From an uncultured Holophagaceae bacterium (GTDB lineage: Bacteria > Acidobacteriota > Holophagae > Holophagales > Holophagaceae), in NCBI GenBank assembly GCA_903937385.1, contig CAIZZF010000004.1, positions 62,001 through 126,000 of the forward strand: a stretch of DNA of 64,000 nucleotides, written 5' to 3'. Under the pieces are notes generated by a model that was given only the letters and a program-made list of their open reading frames with translations, was not told the DNA's origin and searched no databases. Position numbers and translations under genes: made by a program. Positions 17,746-29,107 of this stretch are shown piece after piece. Within the stretch, counting starts at the first letter, position 1, and each line of letters opens with the position of its first letter.

Positions 17746-17769
17746 GGGCCAAAGCTGGCGCTTTGGCCC
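17746..17769. repeat. Perfect 10-bp inverted repeat upstream of nuoH
   Basis: GGGCCAAAGC (17746-17755), loop TGGC, GCTTTGGCCC (17760-17769). It lies in the 228-base gap between glnS and nuoH, downstream of the glnS terminator in the direction of transcription. No T-tract follows on the minus strand, so it could be an operator or mRNA leader hairpin for the nuo operon rather than a terminator. Confidence 0.6.
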
Positions 17770-17777
17770 ATAAGGAG

Positions 17778-17797
17778 AAAAAACAGACCCAAGGTCT
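17778..17797 (-). terminator. Rho-independent terminator of glnS
   Basis: On the minus strand AGACC-TTG-GGTCT-GTTTTTT follows glnS by about 50 bases. Between them are two more hairpins: GGAATCG...CGATTCC directly after the stop (17829-17850 region), and a GC-only palindrome near 17800-17815. The tract of six T residues makes this the most likely 3' end of the glnS message and insulates nuoH. Confidence 0.75.
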
Positions 17798-17849
17798 CCG
17801 CGCGGCGCAGCCGCGCTCACAAGGAATCGTGGGCGCAGCCCGCGATTCC

Positions 17850-19553
<1,704 letters not shown>

Positions 19554-19606
19554 GATTTGATCCGTTCTCTTCCACGATACCGACTAAAGGGCCCTTCCCA
19601 TCAGGC

Positions 19607-20422
19607 TCAGCCCAGCCCGGCGGCGACCTGGGTGGCGCGCTCGATGCCGCGGGCGACGACGGAGCGGATGCGGCCGTCCTCCAGGACCATCAGGCCGGCG
19701 ATGGTGCAGCCGGCGGGGGTAGTGACTTCGTCCTTGAGGGCGGCGGGGTGGCGGCCGGTCTCCAGCACCATGGAGGCGGCGCCCAGGGTCATCTGGGCGG
19801 CCAGCTCCACGGCCACGGCCCGGGGCAGGCCGCACTGCACGCCACCTTCTGCGAGGGACTCCAGGATGACGAACATGAAGGCCGGGCCGCTGGCGCTGAG
19901 GCCAGTGACCGCGTCCATGTGCTTTTCGTCCAGGTCCATGACCCGGCCCAGGGGCTCGAAGAGGACCCGGGCCTGGGCCAGCTGGGCCTCGGTGACACCC
20001 TTGCCCGGGGCCAGCACCGTCATGCCGCGCCGGATGGAGCAGGGGGTGTTGGGCATCGCCCGGATCAGTGGCGTGCCGGAGGGCACGTGCTCTGCCAGGA
20101 ACGCCAGCGTCGTGCCCGCGGCGATGGACACCACCAGGGGCCGGTGGTCGAGGGCCCCGGCGGCCGTCAGCCCGGCCAGCAGCTCCTTCAGCTCCCGGGG
20201 CTTGACGCAGAGCAGGATGACCTCGGCGGCCTTGGCGGTGGCCTCCACTTCATTGGAGAGCTGGATGCCGAGGGCCCCGGCCCGGGCCTTCCCGGCCGCG
20301 GGATGAACATCGGCAGCCTGGATGTGGGCCGCCGGGTAGCCCGAGGCCTCCACCAGACCGGCGCTGATGGCCTGGCCCATGGTGCCGAAGCCGAGGATGG
20401 CGAGCTTGGGGTGTTGGCTCAT
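19607..20422 (-). CDS. proC: Pyrroline-5-carboxylate reductase
   Basis: 271 residues. An N-terminal Rossmann motif (ILGFGTMGQAISAGLV) binds NAD(P)H, and the C-terminal dimerisation region contains DAVTGLSASGPAFMF and DEVTTPAGCTIAGL, both diagnostic for ProC. It catalyses the last step of proline synthesis. ATG at 20422 follows AGGAG. Fourteen bases separate it from the small unknown gene behind gltX. Confidence 0.95.
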   Translation of the reverse strand: MSQHPKLAILGFGTMGQAISAGLVEASGYPAAHIQAADVHPAAGKARAGALGIQLSNEVEATAKAAEVILLCVKPRELKELLAGLTAAGALDHRPLVVSIAAGTTLAFLAEHVPSGTPLIRAMPNTPCSIRRGMTVLAPGKGVTEAQLAQARVLFEPLGRVMDLDEKHMDAVTGLSASGPAFMFVILESLAEGGVQCGLPRAVAVELAAQMTLGAASMVLETGRHPAALKDEVTTPAGCTIAGLMVLEDGRIRSVVARGIERATQVAAGLG

Positions 20423-20436
20423 GGGGGCTCCTGGGA

Positions 20437-20781
20437 TCACTGGTCGCGGCTCTGGCCGAGGGTCCACCAGGCGCAGTCCTCGAGGTTCGAGACCACGAAG
20501 CCCTGGCGGAGCTCGGAGATGCGCTGGAACTGGGTGAAGGCGTTCGTGTGGAAGCCCGTGGTGACCTCGCCCGGGCCGGAGCGCACGCCGAAGAAGAAGT
20601 CCGAGTGCTCGAGCCCCAGCCGGTGGAGCGTCTCCTGCAGGGCCGCCCGGTGGTCGATGCCCTCGGGGATGCCCTGGATCACCTGGACCGTGTCACCGGC
20701 GATGAGGGTGGGCGCGTAGGCCACGGTGCCCTGATCCTCCAGCACCGCAAGGGTGATCTGGGTGAACTCGTTCAGGTCCAT
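20437..20781 (-). CDS. Conserved-looking unknown protein in gltX-proC operon
   Basis: 114 residues, soluble, no signal peptide or membrane segment. I do not recognise the family. The start ATG overlaps the gltX stop (TGATG), so it is translationally coupled to gltX. The C-terminal half is rich in aromatic residues (HSDFFFGVRSG, FTQFQRISELRQGFV, DCAWWTL), suggesting a compact alpha/beta domain. Position between gltX and proC does not by itself indicate function. A real gene is likely because codon usage and coupling fit its neighbours. Confidence 0.7.
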   Translation of the reverse strand: MDLNEFTQITLAVLEDQGTVAYAPTLIAGDTVQVIQGIPEGIDHRAALQETLHRLGLEHSDFFFGVRSGPGEVTTGFHTNAFTQFQRISELRQGFVVSNLEDCAWWTLGQSRDQ

Positions 20782-22253
20782 CAGAGCCACCGTTCCAGGC
20801 GCGCCGCGACCTCGTCCCGACCCACCAGCATGAGGGTGTCGTAGATGCCTGGGCTCACGGGCTTGCCGCAGAGGGCCACGCGCAGGGCCTGGGCCAGGTC
20901 CTTGGTCTTGAGGCCGTGCCGCTCGAGGATGGCCGCGAAGGCCGACTCCAGGCTGTCATGGCTATAGTCCACGAGCTCGCGGACCTCACGCAGGGCAGGC
21001 TGTACGGCAGGCGTCAGAAACTTCTCCACCGCCTTCTCGTCGAAGCTGGCAGGCCGCTCGAAGGCGAAGCGCAGGGCCTCGGCCATGTCCGTGAGGGACT
21101 TGCCCTTCTGGGTGGCCTGGATGGCCTGGGCTTTCCAGGCGTCCGGCTTCTCTTCCCAAGCGGCGGGCAGGAAGGGCCGGAGGTGGGGCTCCAGCTCCTG
21201 CCAGGGGGACCGCTGGATGAGCTTCTGGTTGATCCACTGCAGCTTGTCCATGTCGAAGCGGGCGGCACTCTTCTGGCAGTCGTCCAGGTCGAAGAGCTGG
21301 ATCATCTGCGTATCCGTGAGCAATTCTTCCTCGGCGCTCTCCACGGCCTTGCCGTCGATCTTGGGGGTCCAGGACAGGCGCGCCAGGGCCAGCCGCACGG
21401 CCGATGGCAGCAGGCCCATGGCCTGGTATTCCGTGATGCTGGTGGCCCCATGGCGCTTGCTGAGCTTGGCGCCATCCGCGCCCAGGATCATGGGCACGTG
21501 GGCGAAGGCCGGCAGGTCGTAGCCAAGCGCCTCGAAGAGCGGGATCTGCTTGGGGGTGTTGTTCAGGTGGTCGTCGCCCCGGATGACGTGGGTCACCTCC
21601 ATGTGGGTGTCGTCCACCACCACGCAGAAGTTGTAGGTGGGCACGCCGATGACCCCGGGTCCGTCGCCGGTGCGGGCGATGATCCAGTCATCCAGGCTGT
21701 CGGCGGGGAAGCGGGTGTCGCCCTTGATGAGGTCCGCCACGACGATGTCGCCGGTCTCGGGCATGCGGAAGCGGACGGCCGCGGGCTGGCTGGCGTCATG
21801 GTGCGCCTCGGCGCAGCCCCGGCCAGCATCCAGGCCCCGGTTGTACTGGAAGACCTTGCCGGCGGCCTCCACGGTCTTGCGGCGGGCGTCCAGGGTCTCC
21901 CGGTCGCAGCGGCAGCGGTAGGCCAGGCCCTTGTCCAGCAGCTCCTGGATCTTGGCGCGGTAGCGGTCCATGCGCTGCATCTGGCGGTAGGGGCCGTGAG
22001 CGCCGGTCCAGGCGCTGGGATCCCCCACCACTGGCCCCTCGTCCCAGTCCAGGCCGCACCAGGCCATGCCTTCTTCGATGATGCGGATGTTGTCATCGGT
22101 GCTGCGGGAGAGGTCCGTGTCCTCGATGCGCAGGATGAAGCGGCCCCCGTGCCGGCGGGCGTAGAGCCAGCAGAACAGCGCCGTCCGCACCCCGCCGATG
22201 TGCAGCATGCCGGTGGGGGACGGGGCGAAGCGGGTGACAACCTGGCGGGACAT
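20781..22253 (-). CDS. gltX: Glutamyl-tRNA synthetase
   Basis: 490 residues. HIGH-type motif in RFAPSPTGMLHIGGVRT at the N-terminus and KMSKS-type KLSKRHGATS in the middle. A helical anticodon-binding C-terminal domain follows. ATG at 22253 (MSRQVV) is preferred over an upstream in-frame ATG because GGAG precedes it and the family starts there. First gene of gltX-unknown-proC; insulated from mglA upstream by a terminator. Confidence 0.96.
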   Translation of the reverse strand: MSRQVVTRFAPSPTGMLHIGGVRTALFCWLYARRHGGRFILRIEDTDLSRSTDDNIRIIEEGMAWCGLDWDEGPVVGDPSAWTGAHGPYRQMQRMDRYRAKIQELLDKGLAYRCRCDRETLDARRKTVEAAGKVFQYNRGLDAGRGCAEAHHDASQPAAVRFRMPETGDIVVADLIKGDTRFPADSLDDWIIARTGDGPGVIGVPTYNFCVVVDDTHMEVTHVIRGDDHLNNTPKQIPLFEALGYDLPAFAHVPMILGADGAKLSKRHGATSITEYQAMGLLPSAVRLALARLSWTPKIDGKAVESAEEELLTDTQMIQLFDLDDCQKSAARFDMDKLQWINQKLIQRSPWQELEPHLRPFLPAAWEEKPDAWKAQAIQATQKGKSLTDMAEALRFAFERPASFDEKAVEKFLTPAVQPALREVRELVDYSHDSLESAFAAILERHGLKTKDLAQALRVALCGKPVSPGIYDTLMLVGRDEVAARLERWL

Positions 22254-22297
22254 GGGGACTCCGGCTTCCAGGGGACGGCGGTGGGCCATCGGCTGGA

Positions 22298-22327
22298 GGA
22301 AAAGCATCGGGCGCCCAGGGCGCCCGA
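22298..22327 (-). terminator. Rho-independent terminator of the MglA-like gene
   Basis: A perfect 10-bp stem TCGGGCGCCC/GGGCGCCCGA (22307-22327, one-base loop) is followed on the minus strand by TGCTTTTCC. It sits between the MglA-like gene and gltX and would end the former transcript. Confidence 0.7.
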
Positions 22328-22336
22328 CAGACCGCT

Positions 22337-22357
22337 GAGAGCTGACGGCTGACAGCC
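22337..22357. repeat. Solo unit of the GCTGTCAGCT-family repeat
   Basis: GAGAGCTGACGGCTGACAGC followed by C, abutting the stop codon of the MglA-like gene. It shares its core with the elements at 5711-5878 and 46787-46970 but lacks a second inverted end. Confidence 0.55.
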
Positions 22358-23232
22358 TATCTAATATACAGCTTCAGCTTGATTTCGACGGGGTTCTCGC
22401 CATTGAAGAGGCTCTTGTCGAGGACCACGGGCACCTCGACCACGCTGCTGTGGGGCATGTGGTGGACCTGGGCGGCCACATGGGGGACGGTCACGGTCTC
22501 GGCCGGGATCTCATCAATCTCCTCCAACAGCTCCCCGGCGGAGAGCTCCTCGACTTCCAGGGGCCGGGTGGACTCCTGCACGGGCGGCCGGGGGGGCGGC
22601 GGTGGGGCGCCCAGGGCGGCCTGGGGCTCCTCCACGACACCGCCGCCATACTTCTCGGCGAGGCTCTTCAGGACCAGCTTGGCCACCCCCGTGAGGGTCT
22701 CCCGGACCCCCTCGCCCCGCATGGCGCAGGCGGGGAAGGTGGGCACCCCGAAGATGTTGACCTCCCGCTCCAGGGTCTCGATGGGCAGGGCGTTGGGCGT
22801 ATCCCGCTTGTTCCACTGGATCACGTGGGGGATCTTCGCCAGATCCGCCCCCTGGTCCTTGAGGTTGACGATGAGGTTCTGGAAGCTCTCCTTGTTGCTC
22901 TCCAGCGCCGGGGCCTGGGAGTCCGCCACAAAGACAACGGCGTCGGCGCCGCGCAGGACCAGCTTCCGGGTGGCGTCATAGAAGACCTGACCGGGCACCG
23001 TGTAGAGCTGGATCCGGGTCTTCATCCCCCGGATGGTGCCGAGGTCGATGGGCAGGAAGTCAAAGAAGAGCGTGCGGTCCGTCTGCGTGGCCAGGGAGAG
23101 CATCTTGCCCCGGCCGTCCCCGGGCAGGGTGTCGTAGACATGCTGGAGATTGGTTGTCTTCCCGCACAAGCCGGGACCGTAGTAGACAATCTTGGCCGTC
23201 AATTCCTTGGTGGCCGCATTGAAAAGCACCAT
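22357..23232 (-). CDS. mglA: MglA-like small GTPase with C-terminal extension
   Basis: 291 residues. The first about 195 match MglA-type Ras-like GTPases: P-loop GPGLCGKTT (19-27), G3 variant TVPGQ (78-82), and G4 NKRD (141-144). VPGQ in place of DxxG is usual in this family. MglA proteins control polarity and motility with the GAP MglB. Here about 95 extra residues follow: a Pro-rich linker (APPPPPRPPVQE) then an acidic and hydrophobic tail ending EIKLKLYIR. Canonical MglA stops near 195. No mglB lies adjacent. ATG at 23232; upstream in-frame codons lack family similarity. Confidence 0.88.
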   Translation of the reverse strand: MVLFNAATKELTAKIVYYGPGLCGKTTNLQHVYDTLPGDGRGKMLSLATQTDRTLFFDFLPIDLGTIRGMKTRIQLYTVPGQVFYDATRKLVLRGADAVVFVADSQAPALESNKESFQNLIVNLKDQGADLAKIPHVIQWNKRDTPNALPIETLEREVNIFGVPTFPACAMRGEGVRETLTGVAKLVLKSLAEKYGGGVVEEPQAALGAPPPPPRPPVQESTRPLEVEELSAGELLEEIDEIPAETVTVPHVAAQVHHMPHSSVVEVPVVLDKSLFNGENPVEIKLKLYIR

Positions 23233-23357
23233 GCCTGCACCTTCGAGTCTTGGGGAAGATTGGCGGGTCCGCCCCGACGCGTCAAGGAAGAACCCGGCCG
23301 AAACCTGGCTTGGATGCGCTACACTTCCGGCCATCCCATCTACCGCGAGGATTTCCT

Positions 23358-24470
23358 ATGGCAAAGCTGCTGGTACATGAAACCGCGGGCGTCCGAGAGT
23401 TCGAGATAGTCGACAACGAGGTCCACATGGGCCGCGAGCTGGACAACACCCTCCGCCTCCCCGATCCCAGCATCAGCCGCCACCACTGCGTCCTCCGCAA
23501 AGTCGGCGAAGGCTATGAGATCCAAGACTTGCAGAGCAGCAACGGGGTGCTGGTCAACGGCAACCGGGTGCAGTCCTCCCCCCTGAGGGACGGGGACCGG
23601 GTCACCCTGGGCCAGGTCCAGATGACCTTCCGCGACCCCCAGCTCGAGGCCAGCCCCAACACCACCGCCGTGAGCGTCCAGGTGCCCCAGGGCACCGTGC
23701 GCATGTCCGCCGAGGAGCTCGCGGCCATCCACTCCGGGAAGCCCCCCGTCGAGGCCGGGTCCCAGCCGTTGAGCCAGGATCAGATCGCCACGGGCCAGGT
23801 GGTGAGCCAGGCCCCGCCGCCGGTTCCCCCGGTGGCACCCGCCCCCCTGCCCAGCCCGGCCCTGCCCCCACGAGTCGCCTCGACGGGTTCACTCCTGCCG
23901 CCCATCCCCGACGACGCCATCCCCACCGGGGAGCGCGGGGACTTCGTCAGCCGCCTGGTGGCAACCCTCATCGACTACTCCCCCATGCTGGCCATCCAGA
24001 TCCTCTCCCTCCTCCTGCTGCCCAGCACCCTGGGCACCCGGGGCATGGGGGCGGGGCTCGGGGCCATTGCCGCCCTTGGCTGCCTCTCCTTCCTGCTCCT
24101 CGTCGCCTATGTCTTCCTCGTGCCCTGGTGCTGGATTACCTACGGCGCCACCCCCGGCAAGAAGCTCATGAAGCTGAGAGTGGTCCCGGAGGGCAACCCC
24201 ACGGGCAGGCTCGACGTGGGGATGGCCGCGCTCCGAATGATCGGCTACCTGGTGAACGGGCTCATCGCCTGGGTGATCACCCTGCCCTTCACAGCCATGT
24301 TCGTCCTCGGGGCCATGGCCACCGGGGGCCTGGGCGGGAACCTGATCCTGATGAGAATCGTCAACTTCGGCGCCAGCATCCTGCCCTACCTGCTCATCCT
24401 GTTCACCGCCGAACGAAAGGGCCTCCACGATATGATCAGCAAGTCCGTGGTGATCAAGGTCGACCGCTGA
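23358..24470 (+). CDS. FHA domain - proline linker - RDD membrane protein
   Basis: 370 residues. An N-terminal FHA phosphothreonine-binding domain (about 1-90) has the core GRELDNTLRLPDPSISRHHC and SSNGVLVNG. A linker of about 90 residues rich in Pro, Ala and Gln follows. A C-terminal RDD-like domain has three to four membrane helices (from about 200: GDFVSRLVATLIDYSPML, ending LHDMISKSVVIKV). It probably docks phosphorylated partners at the inner membrane. ATG at 23358 begins the FHA fold directly. Divergent from the MglA-like gene, upstream of dcd. Confidence 0.85.
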   Translation: MAKLLVHETAGVREFEIVDNEVHMGRELDNTLRLPDPSISRHHCVLRKVGEGYEIQDLQSSNGVLVNGNRVQSSPLRDGDRVTLGQVQMTFRDPQLEASPNTTAVSVQVPQGTVRMSAEELAAIHSGKPPVEAGSQPLSQDQIATGQVVSQAPPPVPPVAPAPLPSPALPPRVASTGSLLPPIPDDAIPTGERGDFVSRLVATLIDYSPMLAIQILSLLLLPSTLGTRGMGAGLGAIAALGCLSFLLLVAYVFLVPWCWITYGATPGKKLMKLRVVPEGNPTGRLDVGMAALRMIGYLVNGLIAWVITLPFTAMFVLGAMATGGLGGNLILMRIVNFGASILPYLLILFTAERKGLHDMISKSVVIKVDR

Positions 24471-24530
24471 CGTGCCTCTGACCACCCGCACCGGCGCCCT
24501 CCCGACGGCCGCCTTTCCCGAGGGGCCCGC

Positions 24531-25058
24531 ATGATCCTCACCGGTCGGCAGATCCAGGAGGCCCGGACCCAGGGCCAGCTGCGCATCGAGCCCTGGCGCG
24601 ACGAACAGCTCAACCCCAACAGCTACAACCTGCGCCTCGGCGAGGACCTGGCCGTCTATACCGAGCACGAGCTCGACATGGCCCGGCCCAACGGCATCGA
24701 GTTCCTCAAGATCCCCCCCGAGGGCCTGCTGCTGCGGCCGGGGCGGCTCTACCTGGGCCGCACCCTGGAGTACACCGAGACCCAGGGCATGGTCCCCATG
24801 CTGGAGGGGCGCAGCAGCGTCGGCCGCCTGGGCCTCTTCGTGCACGTCACCGCCGGCTTCGGCGACATCGGCTTCTGCGGCTACTGGACCCTGGAGATCA
24901 GCTGCATCCAGCCCGTGCGGATCTATGCCGGCGTGGCCATCTGCCAGATCTTCTACCACACCGTCAGCGGCGCCTACGACAGCTACGACTCCGGCAAGTA
25001 CCAGCGCAACTCAGGCATCCAGCCCTCGATGCTGTGGAAGGACTTCATCAAGGACTAA
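24531..25058 (+). CDS. dcd: dCTP deaminase
   Basis: 175 residues, full length. Catalytic and binding region LEGRSSVGRLGLFVHVTAG, with the catalytic Glu in YWTLEISC and a C-terminal YDSGKYQRNSG. It converts dCTP to dUTP for thymidylate synthesis; some members go on to dUMP, which cannot be told here. Located between two FHA-domain genes with no obvious functional link. Convergent with the cyclase gene, six bases between stops. Confidence 0.95.
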   Translation: MILTGRQIQEARTQGQLRIEPWRDEQLNPNSYNLRLGEDLAVYTEHELDMARPNGIEFLKIPPEGLLLRPGRLYLGRTLEYTETQGMVPMLEGRSSVGRLGLFVHVTAGFGDIGFCGYWTLEISCIQPVRIYAGVAICQIFYHTVSGAYDSYDSGKYQRNSGIQPSMLWKDFIKD

Positions 25059-25064
25059 GAGTGC

Positions 25065-26675
<1,611 letters not shown>

Positions 26676-26767
26676 GGCGGGTCCGGAGTGGGAAGGGGGT
26701 GAGTTTAGCACGCGCTACTGACGTCATCGGCCGGGGGCGGTAATCTGTGAGGTTCACCGGAGGCCCG

Positions 26768-28147
26768 TTGACCAAAGTCGGATTCATGTCCCTGGGATGC
26801 CCCAAGAACCTCGTGGATAGCGAGGTGATGCTGGGGCACCTGCGGCTCAAGGGCTACGAGATCACCCCGGTGCTGGCGGAGGCCCAGATCCTGGTGGTGA
26901 ACACCTGCGGCTTCATCGACGCCGCCAAGCAGGAGAGCGTCGAGGCCATCCTCCAGGCCGCTGCCATGAAGAAGGACGGCGTCTGCGAGAAACTCATCGT
27001 GGCGGGCTGCCTGGTGGAGCGCTACCGGGACGAGCTCATGGCCGGGATGCCGGAGATCGACGCCTGCCTGGGCACCCGGGACATCGAGCAGATCGCCGAG
27101 GTCATCGGCGCCGGGGCCTCCTTCGAGCTGAACCCCAATCCCGACTACCTCTACTCCGAGGCCAGCCCTCGGCTGCTCACCACCCCCAAGGCCAGCGCCT
27201 ACCTGAAGATCAGCGAAGGCTGCGACCACGCCTGCGCCTTCTGCGTGATCCCCCTGCTCCGGGGCGCCCAGCGCAGCCGCCGCATCGAGAGCGTGGTGGC
27301 CGAGGCCGAGAACCTGGTGGCCCAGGGCGTCCTGGAGATCAGCCTGGTGGGCCAGGACACCACAGACTACGGCCGGGACTTCGGCGACCCCGATGCCCTG
27401 GAGAAGCTGGTGCGGGCCCTGGGCCAGGTGGCGGGCCTGCGCTGGTTCCGCATCCACTACGCCTACCCCAACCGCCTCACGGACGGTCTCCTGCACGCCA
27501 TGGCCGAGACCCCCAACTGCGCCCGCTACCTGGACATGCCCCTGCAGCACGCCGACGCCGCCATCCTCAAGGCCATGGCCCGAGGCGGCAGCCGCAAGCA
27601 GTTCCTGAAGCTGCTGGAGAAGGTGCGGCGCCTGGTGCCGGGCATCGCCATCCGCTCGAACTTCATTGTGGGGTTCCCCGGCGAGGACGAGGCCGCTTTC
27701 GCCGAGCTGAAAGCCTTCGTGCAGGAGGCCCGCTTCGACCACGTGGGCGTCTTCACCTACAGCCCCGAGGAGGGCACCACGGCCCACGCCCTGGGGGATC
27801 CCGTGCCCAAGCGCACCAAGGAGGCCCGCAAGCGGCGCCTGCTGGAGCTGCAGCAGAAGATCGCCCGGGAGAAGAACCAGGAGAAGGTGGGCCAGGTCAT
27901 CGACGTGCTGGTCGAGGGCGCCCACGAAGAGACGGACCTGATCATCAAGGGCCGCCACCAGGGCCAGGCCCCAGAGATCGATGGCGCCGTGCTGCTGGTG
28001 GACGGCACACCCCAGCCCAACACCATCCAGCGCGTCCGCATCGTCAAAGCCCACGCCTACGACCTCATCGGCGAAGTCGAAGAGGGCGGCCTCGAAGCCA
28101 GCACCGCCGCCTACGAAGCCGCGTTCAGGGGCAGAACGAAAGTCTGA
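26768..28147 (+). CDS. rimO: Ribosomal protein uS12 methylthiotransferase
   Basis: 459 residues. An N-terminal MTTase domain has three cluster cysteines (MSLGCPKNLVDSE, VVNTCGF, VAGCLVERY). The radical-SAM motif CDHACAFCVIP lies near residue 160, and a C-terminal TRAM domain ends the protein. It adds methylthio to an aspartate of ribosomal protein S12. The TTG at 26768 is chosen because GGAGG lies six bases upstream and the product then begins MTKVGFMSLGCPKN, as in the family; an upstream GTG in frame lacks a ribosome site. Confidence 0.96.
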   Translation: MTKVGFMSLGCPKNLVDSEVMLGHLRLKGYEITPVLAEAQILVVNTCGFIDAAKQESVEAILQAAAMKKDGVCEKLIVAGCLVERYRDELMAGMPEIDACLGTRDIEQIAEVIGAGASFELNPNPDYLYSEASPRLLTTPKASAYLKISEGCDHACAFCVIPLLRGAQRSRRIESVVAEAENLVAQGVLEISLVGQDTTDYGRDFGDPDALEKLVRALGQVAGLRWFRIHYAYPNRLTDGLLHAMAETPNCARYLDMPLQHADAAILKAMARGGSRKQFLKLLEKVRRLVPGIAIRSNFIVGFPGEDEAAFAELKAFVQEARFDHVGVFTYSPEEGTTAHALGDPVPKRTKEARKRRLLELQQKIAREKNQEKVGQVIDVLVEGAHEETDLIIKGRHQGQAPEIDGAVLLVDGTPQPNTIQRVRIVKAHAYDLIGEVEEGGLEASTAAYEAAFRGRTKV

Positions 28148-28432
28148 AACCAACGCCGAGACCACTGAGCGAAAGGATAAACTGATCCAACGCCAAAACG
28201 CAAAGACGCGAAGAAGGGCCTGTGGAGACGCTCCCGATTCGTGTCCCTTTTATGCCCTTTGTGTTCTTTGTGGTTAATTCTGCTATTGCTTTACCGGTGT
28301 TCTGCGGTGGCTAAAACAGGTCCTTCCATGACCCGCGTCAGTCCATCCCCTTCATCCCTGTGGAAAAGCATTTTGCCGGGGATGGACGGGGATGAACGGT
28401 GATGGGAAGCAGGCCCCGGTTATCCTCTTGGG
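28148..28432. repeat. Noncoding repeat-like intergenic stretch after rimO
   Basis: 285 bases with no credible gene and lower GC than the neighbours. It holds words seen in short dispersed intergenic repeats of many bacteria: CGCAAAGACGCGAAG near 28197, the inverted-type CCCTTTGTGTTCTTTGTGG near 28254-28272, and a CATCCCC...GGGGATG inverted arrangement at 28343-28398. The pieces face each other and could fold into long hairpins. No transposase is present. No promoter for the following ABC gene is obvious. Confidence 0.5.
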
Positions 28433-29107
28433 ATGCTTGAGCTTCGCGCCATCACCCGCGCTTACGAACTCGGCGGCGAGCGCGCCGGGGTGTTCGACGT
28501 GTCGCTGTCGGTGCCGAAGGGCTGCCTGGCGGTGCTGGCAGGGCCCAGTGGCAGCGGCAAGACCACCCTGCTGCAGCTGGCGGGGCTGCTGGACACGCCG
28601 GACGAGGGCGAGGTCCTGCTGGAGGGGAAGAATGTCTCTGCCCTGCCCGAGACGGCCCGCTGCCGCCTGCGGCTGCGCCGGCTGGGCTTCGTGTTCCAGG
28701 CTGCGAACCTGGTGCCCGTGCTGTCGGCCCTCGAGAACGTGATGCTGCCCCTGCAGCTACAGGGGTCAGGAGAAATGGAGGCGAGACGCCGCGCCGAGGC
28801 GGCCCTCCTGCGCGTGGGCCTCGCGGACCGCCTGCACCACCGGCCGGGCCAGCTCAGCGGCGGGCAGCAGCAGCGCACGGCCATCGCCCGGGCCCTGGCC
28901 CCGGAGCCCCTGCTGGTGCTGGCGGACGAGCCCACCGCAGCCCTGGATCACGCCCACGGTGGCCCCCTCATGGACCTCATGGCCGAGCTGGCCGCGGAGC
29001 AGGGCGTCACCTTCCTGGTGGCCAGCCACGACCCCGCCGTCATCGCCCGCGCCCACCGCGTCTTCCGCCTGGCCGACGGCCGCCTGGTGGGGGAGGACGC
29101 ACCATGA
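28433..29107 (+). CDS. ABC transporter ATP-binding protein (LolD/MacB type)
   Basis: 224 residues, a complete nucleotide-binding domain: Walker A GPSGSGKTT (about 39-47), signature LSGGQQQRTAIARAL (about 140-154), Walker B LLVLADEPT and switch His in VASHDP. Size and the SGGQQQR variant place it with the LolD/MacB/FtsE group that partners FtsX-fold permeases. It overlaps the permease gene by ATGA (29104-29107), so the two form one mechanotransmission-type ABC unit. It might also serve the ATPase-less MacAB pair at 7-10 kb, though that is speculative. Confidence 0.92.
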   Translation: MLELRAITRAYELGGERAGVFDVSLSVPKGCLAVLAGPSGSGKTTLLQLAGLLDTPDEGEVLLEGKNVSALPETARCRLRLRRLGFVFQAANLVPVLSALENVMLPLQLQGSGEMEARRRAEAALLRVGLADRLHHRPGQLSGGQQQRTAIARALAPEPLLVLADEPTAALDHAHGGPLMDLMAELAAEQGVTFLVASHDPAVIARAHRVFRLADGRLVGEDAP

